Assembly (NCBI RefSeq): GCF_964204645.1
Contig: NC_134025.1
Span: 6,081,001 to 6,145,000, forward strand
Length of the DNA: 64,000 nt
From: Tubulanus polymorphus
Taxonomy: Eukaryota; Nemertea; Palaeonemertea; Tubulaniformes; Tubulanidae
Reading direction: 5' to 3'
Within the stretch, counting starts at the first letter, position 1. The number at the start of each line of letters is the position of its first letter. Below the pieces are notes generated by a model that did not search any database, had not been told where the DNA came from, and was given only the letters and a program-made list of their open reading frames with translations. The position numbers and the translations under genes are program-made. Positions 46,744 through 56,366 of the stretch are shown here, one piece after another.

Positions 46744-49733
46744 TTAGTCTGTGACATCCACTATAACCGGCATAACATACTCAGAATGACGTATTCCCAT
46801 TGAAAACCTAGGTACCGACGGCTTGTGGGCGTTTACTTTATCTGGGTCATATGCACCCGGTCCAGGGATTTGTGTTTTGTCCCTGGGTAACGTCGGTCGA
46901 CCTTGCATGGAATACTGTCCGGATCGGGTTCTGAATGTGTTCGGTTCTACCGAGCCATATCTCGCAGGACCGGGAGTTTTTGCCAAATCGTACGCAGCGC
47001 TGAACATATCGCTTCTGGGCGCCATAGAAAATCCCGGTGCTCCTCGTATATGTGGAATTTTTGGACCCAGTGTAGCCGGTATGTGATAAGAATTGGGGGC
47101 GGGTATTTTGTCGCATCGGCGTAGTCTCGTTCGTTTGCCTATTGAGAACGACGGGGCTGAGACCCCGCGGTCAATTCGTACGTTTTCCGGATTGTAAGCT
47201 CCTGGAGCTGGTGTGAAAAATGATTCCGCGAGTCTTCCCTCTAAAAAATAAGAAATATACATTTATCGTCAACGGATACCGTGTTTAGTTAATTCTTAAG
47301 TTAAGTAAATAGTTCTACTACAATGTTCTAAAATTGGAACTGGAATTAGGTATGGTTAACTTACTTGGATCTCTATGGCGACCGAGAATTGAAAACTTCG
47401 GGGTTCCATCTTTACCGAATCTCGTCAAAGCAGGATCAACAGCATAACCTGGTCCTGGAATCGTATCACGGGGTCCTACAAGAAAGAAAGATCGTTAACA
47501 CTGGTTATGAGGAACGAAGTGAGAGTTTCATCAGTCGCGTGAACAGATCTAATCAAAACATTTCCCGTTAATGCATCGGAACCTTTTCAGACGTAATAGA
47601 GTGAAGGGTCCTCGAAACAATTCAAACGATGCTGACGACCATTCGGTGCATAACAATTTTATCAACTGGCAATAGTGACGCTAATCGCAGCCATCTTGAT
47701 CATCCGATAGCAATCAAAAGCACAAAAAAGGGAATCAAACACGTTTTATACCCGGTATTTTAGAGTTGCGTCACCATCGCTACACCTCCAATAACATCGC
47801 TCTCTCGGGATCATAAACCTTCGAGAACTTAGCTTCAATTACAATCATCTAAAAACGTACTTCAAAACGTCATACCTGGACATTTGGAGCCGAATGAATA
47901 AGCAGGATCTCTGCGCTTGCTGACATCATGTTCTCTGTGCCCTAACGTCGGTGGCAGTTTATACCTCCCCGGACCTGGACCTGAAATCATGATGACAAAT
48001 GTCAATACAATACAGTAATACATGAAATGGTTAAAGCCATCAAAAATTCATAAAGACTAGTCTTTACGAATTTTTGATAAAACCCAGGTATTTCTATCGT
48101 AGCCTCTTTCGATCGTTTTGATCTGATAGGAGAACTCATTATCTATACACAATACATTGCTCCACAATTGCTGCGACAATAATTGATCTCTCTACGATAA
48201 TAGAATTGTCATCAACAGACCTTACTATTATTATACCACACATCCACGCCTATCCTATCGGCGAAGCTGACACTGATAATAAAGATATAACATATTATAC
48301 ATCTATTGAATAATAAATATAAGGTCGATGATTTGCAGTGTTCGTCGAAAGTAAGGCAACAATAAAATATTTTATTGATAGAAATATACGTAACATCGTC
48401 ATGGTCCCTGTTGGTTAATAAGTATGGGAGCCTTATTAATTATTCTCGCGAACTTTGAGTCACACCTCATAGGCATAAATACGACATCCACGGCATCGTA
48501 TGGAGTATATAGATTCCAATATATTGAAACAAAAATGTATCGTATTCAAGGAATGAGCAAAAATATATTTAGTTATGAAGATCAACGATATATCTAAAAT
48601 TATCTAATTCAATTCAAACGCATTGGGTTTTCATTATTCTTGGCTCTAGTTTCACGAGACAAAATTACGTAAATAGTCGATAATGAACTGAACAATCTAA
48701 ACTTATGAAACAAGGCCCAGGTTCTCGAGGGAAGCAGGGAAACATACGCTCAATTTACGCCAGAATGTCGAGGGTTTAAGCAGCGTACAGGTAATGCGCC
48801 TGACATCACGCATCACGTAAGGCGTCAAGCGCAAGCTACAGACTGAGGTAACCAGAAAACTGACTTGAAAGTTTATTGACGCCATGGAAAATAACACACA
48901 TATTCTGTGTTTTGTCGACAATAAATTATATTGTAATACAAATTATATTACATTGAACAAAACAGCCGCGATATATTGATGACGTACGTGAATAAGGGCC
49001 TACCTAATTAGTCGCATAGTGTGCAATTCTTGTGCGGAACTATTCCGATATCAATTTTAGATGAAGTACAGGCTTGTGGTAGGAGCATTAATTAACTGAA
49101 CCATGTAGATGAAATGCACCAAGCCAAGTTATACACATGCACATACAATTTTTAAATTTTCAACTCATTGGTGACTAATGTTTGATGTCTGTGATCATTT
49201 ATATGCATATACAGTACACATGTGTATATATTAAATGATACAAATTTTCAGTTCTCAAGAGTAGCCTTATTAATGAACATTTGCAAATTGAAAATTTTCT
49301 TTTACTCAGTAGCATTTTCATTTTTAACAATAGATAGAAAATAGGTCTAGTCCCAGGATAACATAAATCTTAAAGAATAAGCAAATTACGTAAATCGACG
49401 TATTTGTGACGTAAGTGCACAATAAATTTTCCTCAGCCTCAACTTCATTCTATGTGAGTGCAGTACATTATAATTAGCGATTTCTTTCTGAAGTGTTTCA
49501 GTACGTAGAATTCTCGTAAAAAATGATGAAATTTCGAATGATTTTTATTTTTAAAGTTCATGCACGATGAACACATCTAAAACTTGAATTTCATTATGAT
49601 TTTTCTCTTCAGAGTGATAATGAAATTACCAAGCAGTATCGATAGAATTATTAAACATCTCGTTTTTAATTATTTTCTCACCTCTTTCCATGGCTTCTAC
49701 CATCGGTCGATTATTTTCTCTATCTTCTGGCAT
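46744..49733 (-). CDS. ODF3/CIMAP1-type STPGR-repeat ciliary microtubule-associated protein
   Basis: A protein of axonemal microtubules in cilia and sperm flagella, where this family lies on or inside the tubules. Four exons (49682-49733, 47876-47980, 47365-47475 and 46744-47240) join in phase to 254 aa, the length I recall for human ODF3/CIMAP1A. Exon 1 gives MPEDRENNRPMVEAMERG and runs into PGPGRYKLPPTLGHREHD, the usual family N terminus. PGPxxY (STPGR/SHIPPO) motifs follow along the protein: PGPGRY, IPGPGYAV, APGAYNPE, APNSYHIP, TPGPARYG and IPGPGAYDPDK. Each is followed by a segment such as PKFSILGR or PRFSMGIR. A minus-strand AATAAA lies at 46601-46606, about 140 bp after the stop. Exon 1 is short and was found by frame and motif, so it is the least certain part. 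An X-box-like RFX site lies upstream. Confidence 0.88.
48039..48078. repeat. 40-bp near-perfect palindrome in ODF3-like intron 1
   Basis: The left arm ATCAAAAATTCATAAAGACT and the right arm AGTCTTTACGAATTTTTGAT are reverse complements with one mismatch in 20 and no spacer, centred on ACTAGT. It could form a cruciform, or be the remnant core of a small inverted-repeat element. Confidence 0.7.
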
Positions 49734-49871
49734 TTTCAAATGGACAGTTTAACGCCGCAAATATATAATATTGTAGTTCAGTCCTTCGGTCTGGATTGCT
49801 CCCGTCTTCGATGTTGTATGGCAGCCAGAACTTCTCACGTGTACCTTTTAGCCAACTTGTCCCGCGGGAAC

Positions 49872-49885
49872 GTTGCTAAGGTGGG
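49872..49885 (-). promoter_or_regulatory. X-box-like RFX site upstream of the ODF3-like gene
   Basis: On the minus strand CCCACCTTAGCAAC fits GTNRCC-N2-RGYAAC except for the first two bases. It lies about 140 bp before the ATG. RFX factors drive ciliary genes, so the place and target make sense, but a single imperfect match is weak evidence. Confidence 0.3.
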
Positions 49886-49899
49886 AATGCGGTATAACG

Positions 49900-50750
49900 G
49901 GACGCGAGATGTTAACTCATCAATATTTAGAGTAAATACATGCACAACATTCCGTCACTTTTAGCAACAGAAAACAATAAACAGATAGCCGTAGCCACGA
50001 GTTGCGCGTCACTGGCTGTCTATCACAAGTTCGTTGTGAGATATACGCGTTGTATTAGGTATTTGCAGCACTTCAGACACAGCGAGAAGTGGCGTGAAAA
50101 ACTACCAACGATGACAATGAGTGTACTTTTTATCGGTAATAAATTAACCGCAATGTAGTGTAGTCATAGTATAGTTACATAGAGATGCATGATAATAGCG
50201 GTTTTATGATGATGATGAATTTTGCTTTCAAATTTGATTTGTTTCAATGTGTTTAGAACCGTGACGTTGTACGTAAAAGACTAAGAAAATCATCACGCGA
50301 TCCTTTCTGAATATTAAACCATGTAAACAAAATTCGCCTATATCTCGCTTTTCTACTAAGTTAAAACGCCGCGGCCCGATAAAATCGGAGGGTATAAAGA
50401 GCTACATATTACATAAAGGGAGGTTGGTTCCGTGGCTTATACACACAAAAAAATCCAAATCAGATCCGATTAATGCAAAAAAGGGGATCGGCGAAACTGT
50501 GGCTTATACAAATAAATCGGCTATTAAGACCAGCAGATGGCGTCAGCGTCGTCGTACACAATGTTGTCGCTAACAAAAATCTCAACACACGAACATTCAC
50601 ACAACTATTTCCAAATATTGTAATACGTTAAGAGCAACCTTTGTTACCAAAAGGAGATAACGTGACGTAATTCTAAAATTTTCGACAGCTTCTTGCTCAT
50701 ATTTAACGTACGTATATTCGATAAATCTTGATAAGTATCGCGCTTCTCGC
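49900..50750. other. Intergenic stretch between the ODF3-like gene and the 379-aa gene
   Basis: No supported coding region. It is the upstream flank of the ODF3-like gene and the downstream flank of the next minus-strand gene. I see no clear element. Confidence 0.4.
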
Positions 50751-50757
50751 ATAACAT

Positions 50758-51897
50758 TTATTTTGCCACAGACTCGTCGTTCGTTGCACCTACACCATTA
50801 GTAGCGTCATTTTTGCTACTTTCCCCAGCGCGGTTTTCATCGGCGTTTTTCTTTTTTGCGTCGTTTTCTGCTTGAGTTTCTAAACGTTTACTTAAAGTCT
50901 CTAAAAACGCCATACGCAACGCCGGACGCAAGCGGTACGAAACAGGACGCCGAGGTGACCTCTTACGGGGAACGTGCTGCCTACTGAGATAATCATCAGA
51001 CGCCAAGCACGCCCTGAAACAGCCTTGACAACGCTGTCTCTCACATTCCTCGTTATAAAACAACGGTTTTAACCCTTGATACTGTGGTTTTTCTTCGATT
51101 TTAGTTTTAGTTTTTGGACTGTCGGATTGTCCGTTAATTTTCTCGTCATCATTCGGTTCTGGCTTTCGGTTGTTGCTGTGTTTGTCTACCTTAGTTCGCG
51201 TATCGAAGGCTTCTTTCATCGCGTCGAATGACCGAAAACTGACCGTTTCGTTATCGAGAATTGTCACCGTTCGTTTCAGCTCAGTGACGCCTACCGATTT
51301 ATCATTGCGATTGCGCAGCTGTGGCGTGTCGGGTTTAATCGTTTGTTTACGAGATGCGAGCAGATGTGTAATACTAATATCGGGTAGATCCCGCTTCCCG
51401 TACTGCGTAGGCGCCGTAACCGGTCGTTTCCTCTGTCTCCAGTCACTAATGCAACTATACGTGCGCTTATGTTCGGGCTTATACGGTTTACCTGCCGTTC
51501 TATTATTATTGATAAGCAACGTTTTCACCTCGTTGTCTTTCTTACACTTATCGTTGTTATCATTTTCACTTTTCTCCGCTTCATCCGAATCTTGACCTAA
51601 TTTTTGGCCTTTGAGTATTTCGTTTGGACCGAGAACCTGTCTGTCGAGTTCGTAATGGCGCCGCCCGAGGACGCTGCCGGCACTCTGCGCCCTCTCGCGA
51701 AGACTCGAACGTACATCTTCGTGTAATTTTGGTCCGATGCAATATTCCCGTTTAGAAGAAAATCCGATCGGTGATAACCACGTATTTGCCGATATTCCCC
51801 GATAGATCATACGCAGCTTGCCGATTCCGCCATCCGGGTCGGGAATTTCTTTATCCACTCTTAACTCCTGAAATGGTTTATCGATCTCGGATTTCAT
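50758..51897 (-). CDS. Unrecognised basic, largely disordered protein (379 aa)
   Basis: I do not recognise a family. The frame is long, the base composition is balanced and the opposite strand offers only a much shorter frame, so it is likely a real gene. Residues 1-100 look most conserved in character: GGIGKLRMIYRGISANTWLS, then charged helices (VRSSLRERAQSAG, LGRRHYELDRQVLGPNEI). Residues 100-275 are charged and low in hydrophobics. RKRPVTAPTQYGKRD (157-170) resembles PVTAP-type segments seen in some ciliary proteins. A cysteine group, C-x4-C-x2-C-x3-C (285, 290, 293, 297), is followed by a very basic stretch (311-328) and a helix, RPALRMAFLETLSKRLETQ. The ATG directly follows CGCAG, so an upstream exon is possible. 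The TAA stop lies inside an AATAAA hexamer. It sits beside and in the same direction as the ODF3-like gene. Confidence 0.7.
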   Translation of the reverse strand: MKSEIDKPFQELRVDKEIPDPDGGIGKLRMIYRGISANTWLSPIGFSSKREYCIGPKLHEDVRSSLRERAQSAGSVLGRRHYELDRQVLGPNEILKGQKLGQDSDEAEKSENDNNDKCKKDNEVKTLLINNNRTAGKPYKPEHKRTYSCISDWRQRKRPVTAPTQYGKRDLPDISITHLLASRKQTIKPDTPQLRNRNDKSVGVTELKRTVTILDNETVSFRSFDAMKEAFDTRTKVDKHSNNRKPEPNDDEKINGQSDSPKTKTKIEEKPQYQGLKPLFYNEECERQRCQGCFRACLASDDYLSRQHVPRKRSPRRPVSYRLRPALRMAFLETLSKRLETQAENDAKKKNADENRAGESSKNDATNGVGATNDESVAK

Positions 51898-51899
51898 CT

Positions 51900-53040
51900 G
51901 CGAATAGTACGTGTATGATATAAGATCGTAAGATCATAAACACCAACTTAATCAATCCTTAACTTCGGAATGATGATTAACTGCACTTGTATCTATCCTT
52001 TACATAGAAAAAAAACCGGAAATAGTAAAATGTATAATCCTTGACATACACCCTTCTATTTGAATAATCTTCCTTGAATCAATCAGTATCTCCAACTTTT
52101 CTTTTGCTACGATCTCAATACATTTAACGTATTTATAAAAATTTACAATTAATCGTACATACTTCTTACGAGGACTTTCATCAGAAAAAAATGATTATCA
52201 CGCGTAATTTCCATATTTCGCCGATGATGATTTCCAATTTCTGTCTGGAAAAGAATGTTCCGTATCCGTCCGTATCCCGAAAAACGTAGAGATATTGCGG
52301 CGATGCATCTTTTTGTCAGGCCGGTCAGCCTTAACTACGCAACTTTCCAGACAGAAATCACCGACGCAATGTATTATTAATCTATAATTCGATGCTGTGA
52401 TTGAGTGATTTAGAGGATTTGACGTATGCGTGGATACGGTCGCCAGGAAATTGTCGCTACCCGATGATTCGAAATGCCTTTAGCTAATAACAACAGATTT
52501 ATTTTATCAGCGACCGATTTTCTATGAATCAACGCCTAAATGGACTGATTGATATGGTTATGAGCGCCGCAGCAATCACGTCCGCAAGTAGAAAGCTTCA
52601 TTAGCGCGCCCTAGTTGGTTATTGCGTGGAAGTCCACGGCTCCAGCCAGTATTACAGCATCTATGCCATTATTAACTTTCGTTGTACCGAATGTTAGTAT
52701 CCATTCAAAGCATCTACGAAATCATAGAGAAATCCTAGGTCAGGTCAGCAATAATGTACAAAGGCAGAAGATATTAATTGCATTTATTAACTAACACATT
52801 ATTAGTTTGTACAATCACGCAGAACTATCCTAACAACATAACATAACAATGTCGATTCATATAAACTCAATAGACAAGTTTACATTTTATTTTTCATCTC
52901 AAATTGTATATTGATATTACATATATTATTCCTAACAGCTTAACAATAAATTCATCAATGTATATAATATTCAAGGACGGCACAAGACAAAAATAATAAG
53001 ACACAATTGAAATGCACAATATCATTTGATTCTATACTTA
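51900..53040. other. Intergenic stretch upstream of the 379-aa gene
   Basis: No supported gene. It contains a 15-bp inverted repeat (ATTTCTGTCTGGAAA near 52238 and its complement near 52346, about 90 bp apart) that could be the ends of a small MITE. A minus-strand AATAAA at 52886-52891 could end the MFS transcript, which would place the SINE inside its 3' UTR. Confidence 0.4.
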
Positions 53041-53049
53041 AAATTCATC

Positions 53050-53235
53050 TATCAATTTACAGTCGTTTCTTTTTCTAGTTTCAGTTTTTCGAATTCGCTG
53101 TCGCTTTTTCCTTATTAATACCAAAGGAAAAACGTCAGCCAAGAGACTTTTACACCACCAGGAATCGAACCCATTAAATTCTGGATTAACGAGACCAGCG
53201 ACTGGTGTTTTAAACCAAACGGCCACTACGTCACT
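53050..53235 (-). mobile_element. tRNA-derived SINE
   Basis: On the minus strand the segment begins GACGTAGTGGCCGTTTGG, a decayed RNA polymerase III A box, and about 55 bases later has a perfect B box, GGTTCGATTCC (53161-53171). A hairpin, ACCAG/CTGGT, lies between them where an anticodon arm would be. A non-tRNA body follows (AAAGTCTCTTGGCTGACG, then TATTAATAAGGAAAAAGCGA) and ends in an A-rich tail. This is the standard SINE plan. It begins just after the stop of the MFS transporter gene and is in the same orientation. No target duplication is clear. Confidence 0.65.
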
Positions 53236-53238
53236 TTT

Positions 53239-54573
53239 TTAGTTCATTGGTTGATAGATGGCTTTTGATTTCTGGTTGTTTTCTTCCACTGACCGTAACG
53301 TCATGGACAACAAAGCGACAACGATTAATGTAATAGATATATAGAAATACATATTGGCAATTGAACAACATTGAAAATTCACGAAAACAGCACTGAAAAC
53401 AAACCCTAAAAAGGCGCCTAAAACACAAGCAGCTTGGTAGAGAGAAAACAAAGCGCTTCTATCGTGCTGTTTCATATCAGCAATATGCCAAGCGACTATC
53501 GGGAAAATGACGATGAATATACCTAAAGAAATGCGCATTAACATTTCGGAAAGTATGAATGACCATTTTGCCCTGCTATAACAGAACACCATAAAAGCGA
53601 CACCTTGGCCGACTAAAGCGACAAATACCAATACCCAATTTTTGAATTTTGTGGCAATATATACGGTGGCCAAAGACGATAAAACTTGCCAGATTGCTCC
53701 TAGCAAGGTGAAATATCCAAATACTTTCAGCGAAAATCCTAGATCAGTTTGTAAATACAGCGGTAGCGTAGCGAAGTAGTAACAAATGCCGAAGTTACCG
53801 AATACAGTCAAGATTATGAATCCCAAATAATGCAGATCTACGATGACTTTCTTGTAAAACATAAATGTTTCTTTGATAGAGATTGTAGTATTGGCTGTTT
53901 CAGCTCGTTCGTCCCCGGCATACAGCAGACCGAATATTGACGCCAGTATTAAGAATGCATTTACGACGAATAGTGCCGAGATCTGCGTTTTGTAGTAACT
54001 GTACAGAAGTGAACTTATAGGCGCCCCTAAAACCAGGCCCACACTTTTGCCGAGAACGGACACACCGATGAGAACTGAAAGGTTCCCGTTATCGTTAGAC
54101 ACCGTTCCGGACACGATGACCAAAGATACGATAACAGCGACTGCAGTTCCGACTCCTATAACTGTCGAAGATACAACGACGACGACATATTGCGAAACAA
54201 ATGCCAAAACGATCGCTCCGACGACTGCCATTAAATTCGAGGCAAATAAAGCGAATTTACGATTTGCCTGAGCGTTGATGATCACTCCGATTATTGTCGA
54301 AATCATGAATTTAACTACTAAGGCTACCGCTAGTGCCCATCCATTGGCGATTTCCAGCTGACCGACGTCCTTTTTACACTTATCCACGTAGGTTCCGTTT
54401 ACGTCACACGTTAAATTCATTTTGGCATTTGCGGCCAATATAGATGGCTGAATCGTAGTTATTACAGTCTGAAAAAAGCCATCGTTAAAATTGGCGAGAA
54501 ATCCCAATATACAGAGACAAGTGTTCGAATTGCGAAAGGTCTGCAGCATTTTTCTGTATCCCGAATCAGCCAT
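53239..54573 (-). CDS. Intronless major facilitator superfamily transporter
   Basis: An integral membrane transporter of 444 aa with about 12 hydrophobic spans in one uninterrupted exon, the normal size for an MFS carrier. The first outside loop (about 45-75) has two N-glycosylation sites (N53, N59) and a cysteine pair (C56, C66). The loop after span 2 reads INAQANRKFALF. This fits a degenerate MFS motif A (GxxADRxGR), with the usual Asp replaced by Asn. A central loop near 220-235 (AGDERAETANTT) separates the two six-span halves. The substrate cannot be read from the sequence; relatives carry drugs, organic ions or metabolites. The start at 54573 is the first Met before span 1. It is divergent from the ENT gene, with 1.8 kb between them. 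Confidence 0.85.
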   Translation of the reverse strand: MADSGYRKMLQTFRNSNTCLCILGFLANFNDGFFQTVITTIQPSILAANAKMNLTCDVNGTYVDKCKKDVGQLEIANGWALAVALVVKFMISTIIGVIINAQANRKFALFASNLMAVVGAIVLAFVSQYVVVVVSSTVIGVGTAVAVIVSLVIVSGTVSNDNGNLSVLIGVSVLGKSVGLVLGAPISSLLYSYYKTQISALFVVNAFLILASIFGLLYAGDERAETANTTISIKETFMFYKKVIVDLHYLGFIILTVFGNFGICYYFATLPLYLQTDLGFSLKVFGYFTLLGAIWQVLSSLATVYIATKFKNWVLVFVALVGQGVAFMVFCYSRAKWSFILSEMLMRISLGIFIVIFPIVAWHIADMKQHDRSALFSLYQAACVLGAFLGFVFSAVFVNFQCCSIANMYFYISITLIVVALLSMTLRSVEENNQKSKAIYQPMN

Positions 54574-54579
54574 CGTCGA

Positions 54580-56360
54580 AGAGTATGTTCATTAATAACA
54601 AAACAAAAAACGTGTAAACAAATTCCGGTTTTTCAAGTTGAAAATCCCTTGATCGTCCAGGTTACCAGCGACATGTTATATTTGACTAATCCATTCGATC
54701 CGAACAAGTCTGTTTTCGCCCGAGTAGCGTTATTATCTAACAGCGATCCTATGTTCCGCGTCATGGCAGATCGTATAGTCTCCAGTGAAAGAAAAACCTA
54801 CGATTATGAAGAAAACAGGAGCAGGACACGTTTGACGTTTTGACCCATTCATATGAGCTATTCTTTAAACTGATTTGCCATGTCCAGTTGTTGTCTGGTC
54901 AAAATACACTTAAATAATCATGAATGTGAGACTATCATCAAACGATTCTTTTCTAGTAATCGGACGAAATTCGAATGACAGATTATTGTCAATAGTGCCA
55001 GATGTTTTTTCAATTAGGAAAAATAGAATACATACATCGTGCACATACAATGTTCATATCCAATTGTCCAAATGTAAATGCGTATGTATCAGCTTTCATA
55101 ATTTTCATGTTCCGGCAGTCGAAACCATCTGTGCACTTAATACCACACTTAACGGTTATGTCAACGGCGGTGCTTTTAAAGCGATTGCCGATGAATTTGA
55201 TCACCCCGATGCCGGGATGAATTCAGGCCGTCGGAGCACTCGATCATGTATTTCTCGTTTAATAACCAGAAGCAGATGACGTACGATGACGGCGCGGCAA
55301 TTTGGCGAAATATTCCTTCTTCTTTGATGGTGGCGCGAATGATTCGCTCGAGAATTTCCAATTAAAATGCGCTTCTTCGTCGTTCAGTTAAACGATCGTA
55401 AATCAGTTTGTTTATTGAATAAATCACGTATCAATAAAGAAGGTGTTCGTTGTGAAGCTAGTGAGGATTCAATATACACTCAGTACGTACACGTGTACAT
55501 CATGCAGGCTTCATTTTTATACATTTCAGGTGTTTTACGTAGCATAAAACGATACATACAAACTAGCGCGAGAACGTTATCAGAATAGGCATAAAGCAAT
55601 TTGTTCGCATTTGATATTGATCATAGACACACCACCATGTGGGGAGTAGTTAGAAACAGTTTAATGCACCGAACAGGTTCGCTTTGGTTTAGCTCGTGCG
55701 TTTAGAAGTTCATTAGGTTTTTCTCTGCAGTTGAATCGAATAATGTTAAACTCCTTGAAAATGAGTGTAAAAAACTATTTCTAAGCAGATGTTTTTTTCG
55801 CGAATCCCAATATTGATTCTTAGTAAGCAACGTGACATAAACATAGTGGTGTAATACGATTAGATTCATTCTATCTCAAATTAAGGGACTGATTCGTAGA
55901 AACGTGTATTCATTTCGATTTCATTCAGTTATGATCGATGCTCAGCTATAAAACGTATGAAATACTAACTCAGCAGTGATATACATGAATATGGGGCATC
56001 ATGTTTTGCCAATAAAATGTCACTTGAACCATGAATTTTACCAATGTAAGCTAGTTTTTTAGGTTGTGTCAGGAAAATACTAGTTAAAACGATGTATGAT
56101 ATTATAGACTTTACTCTTAAATACCAATAAGAGGTAACACGAAATGTAAATATAAACTAGCTGTAGACTGCACATATATCGACATATTTATCTAATCGAT
56201 CAAAACAAAACTGGTTTCAATTAGAATCGGGTTTTTATACGGGTCACATAATCAACAAACTTTACAGGTTGGTGATTGGTCAAAGTGGACTCCTATAAAC
56301 TCCGACACTAACTGAAATATCATTCTCGGATCTCGAAACATACAAGAGCGCAACTGAAGT
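54580..56360. other. Shared upstream region between the MFS and ENT genes
   Basis: The two genes point away from each other here, so both promoters lie in this stretch. Small frames (54649-54843 plus; 55010-55204 and 55176-55361 minus, overlapping in different frames) have coding-like composition but no recognised domain. They could be a decayed gene. I see no clear core promoter motif. Confidence 0.35.
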
Positions 56361-56366
56361 AAAATC

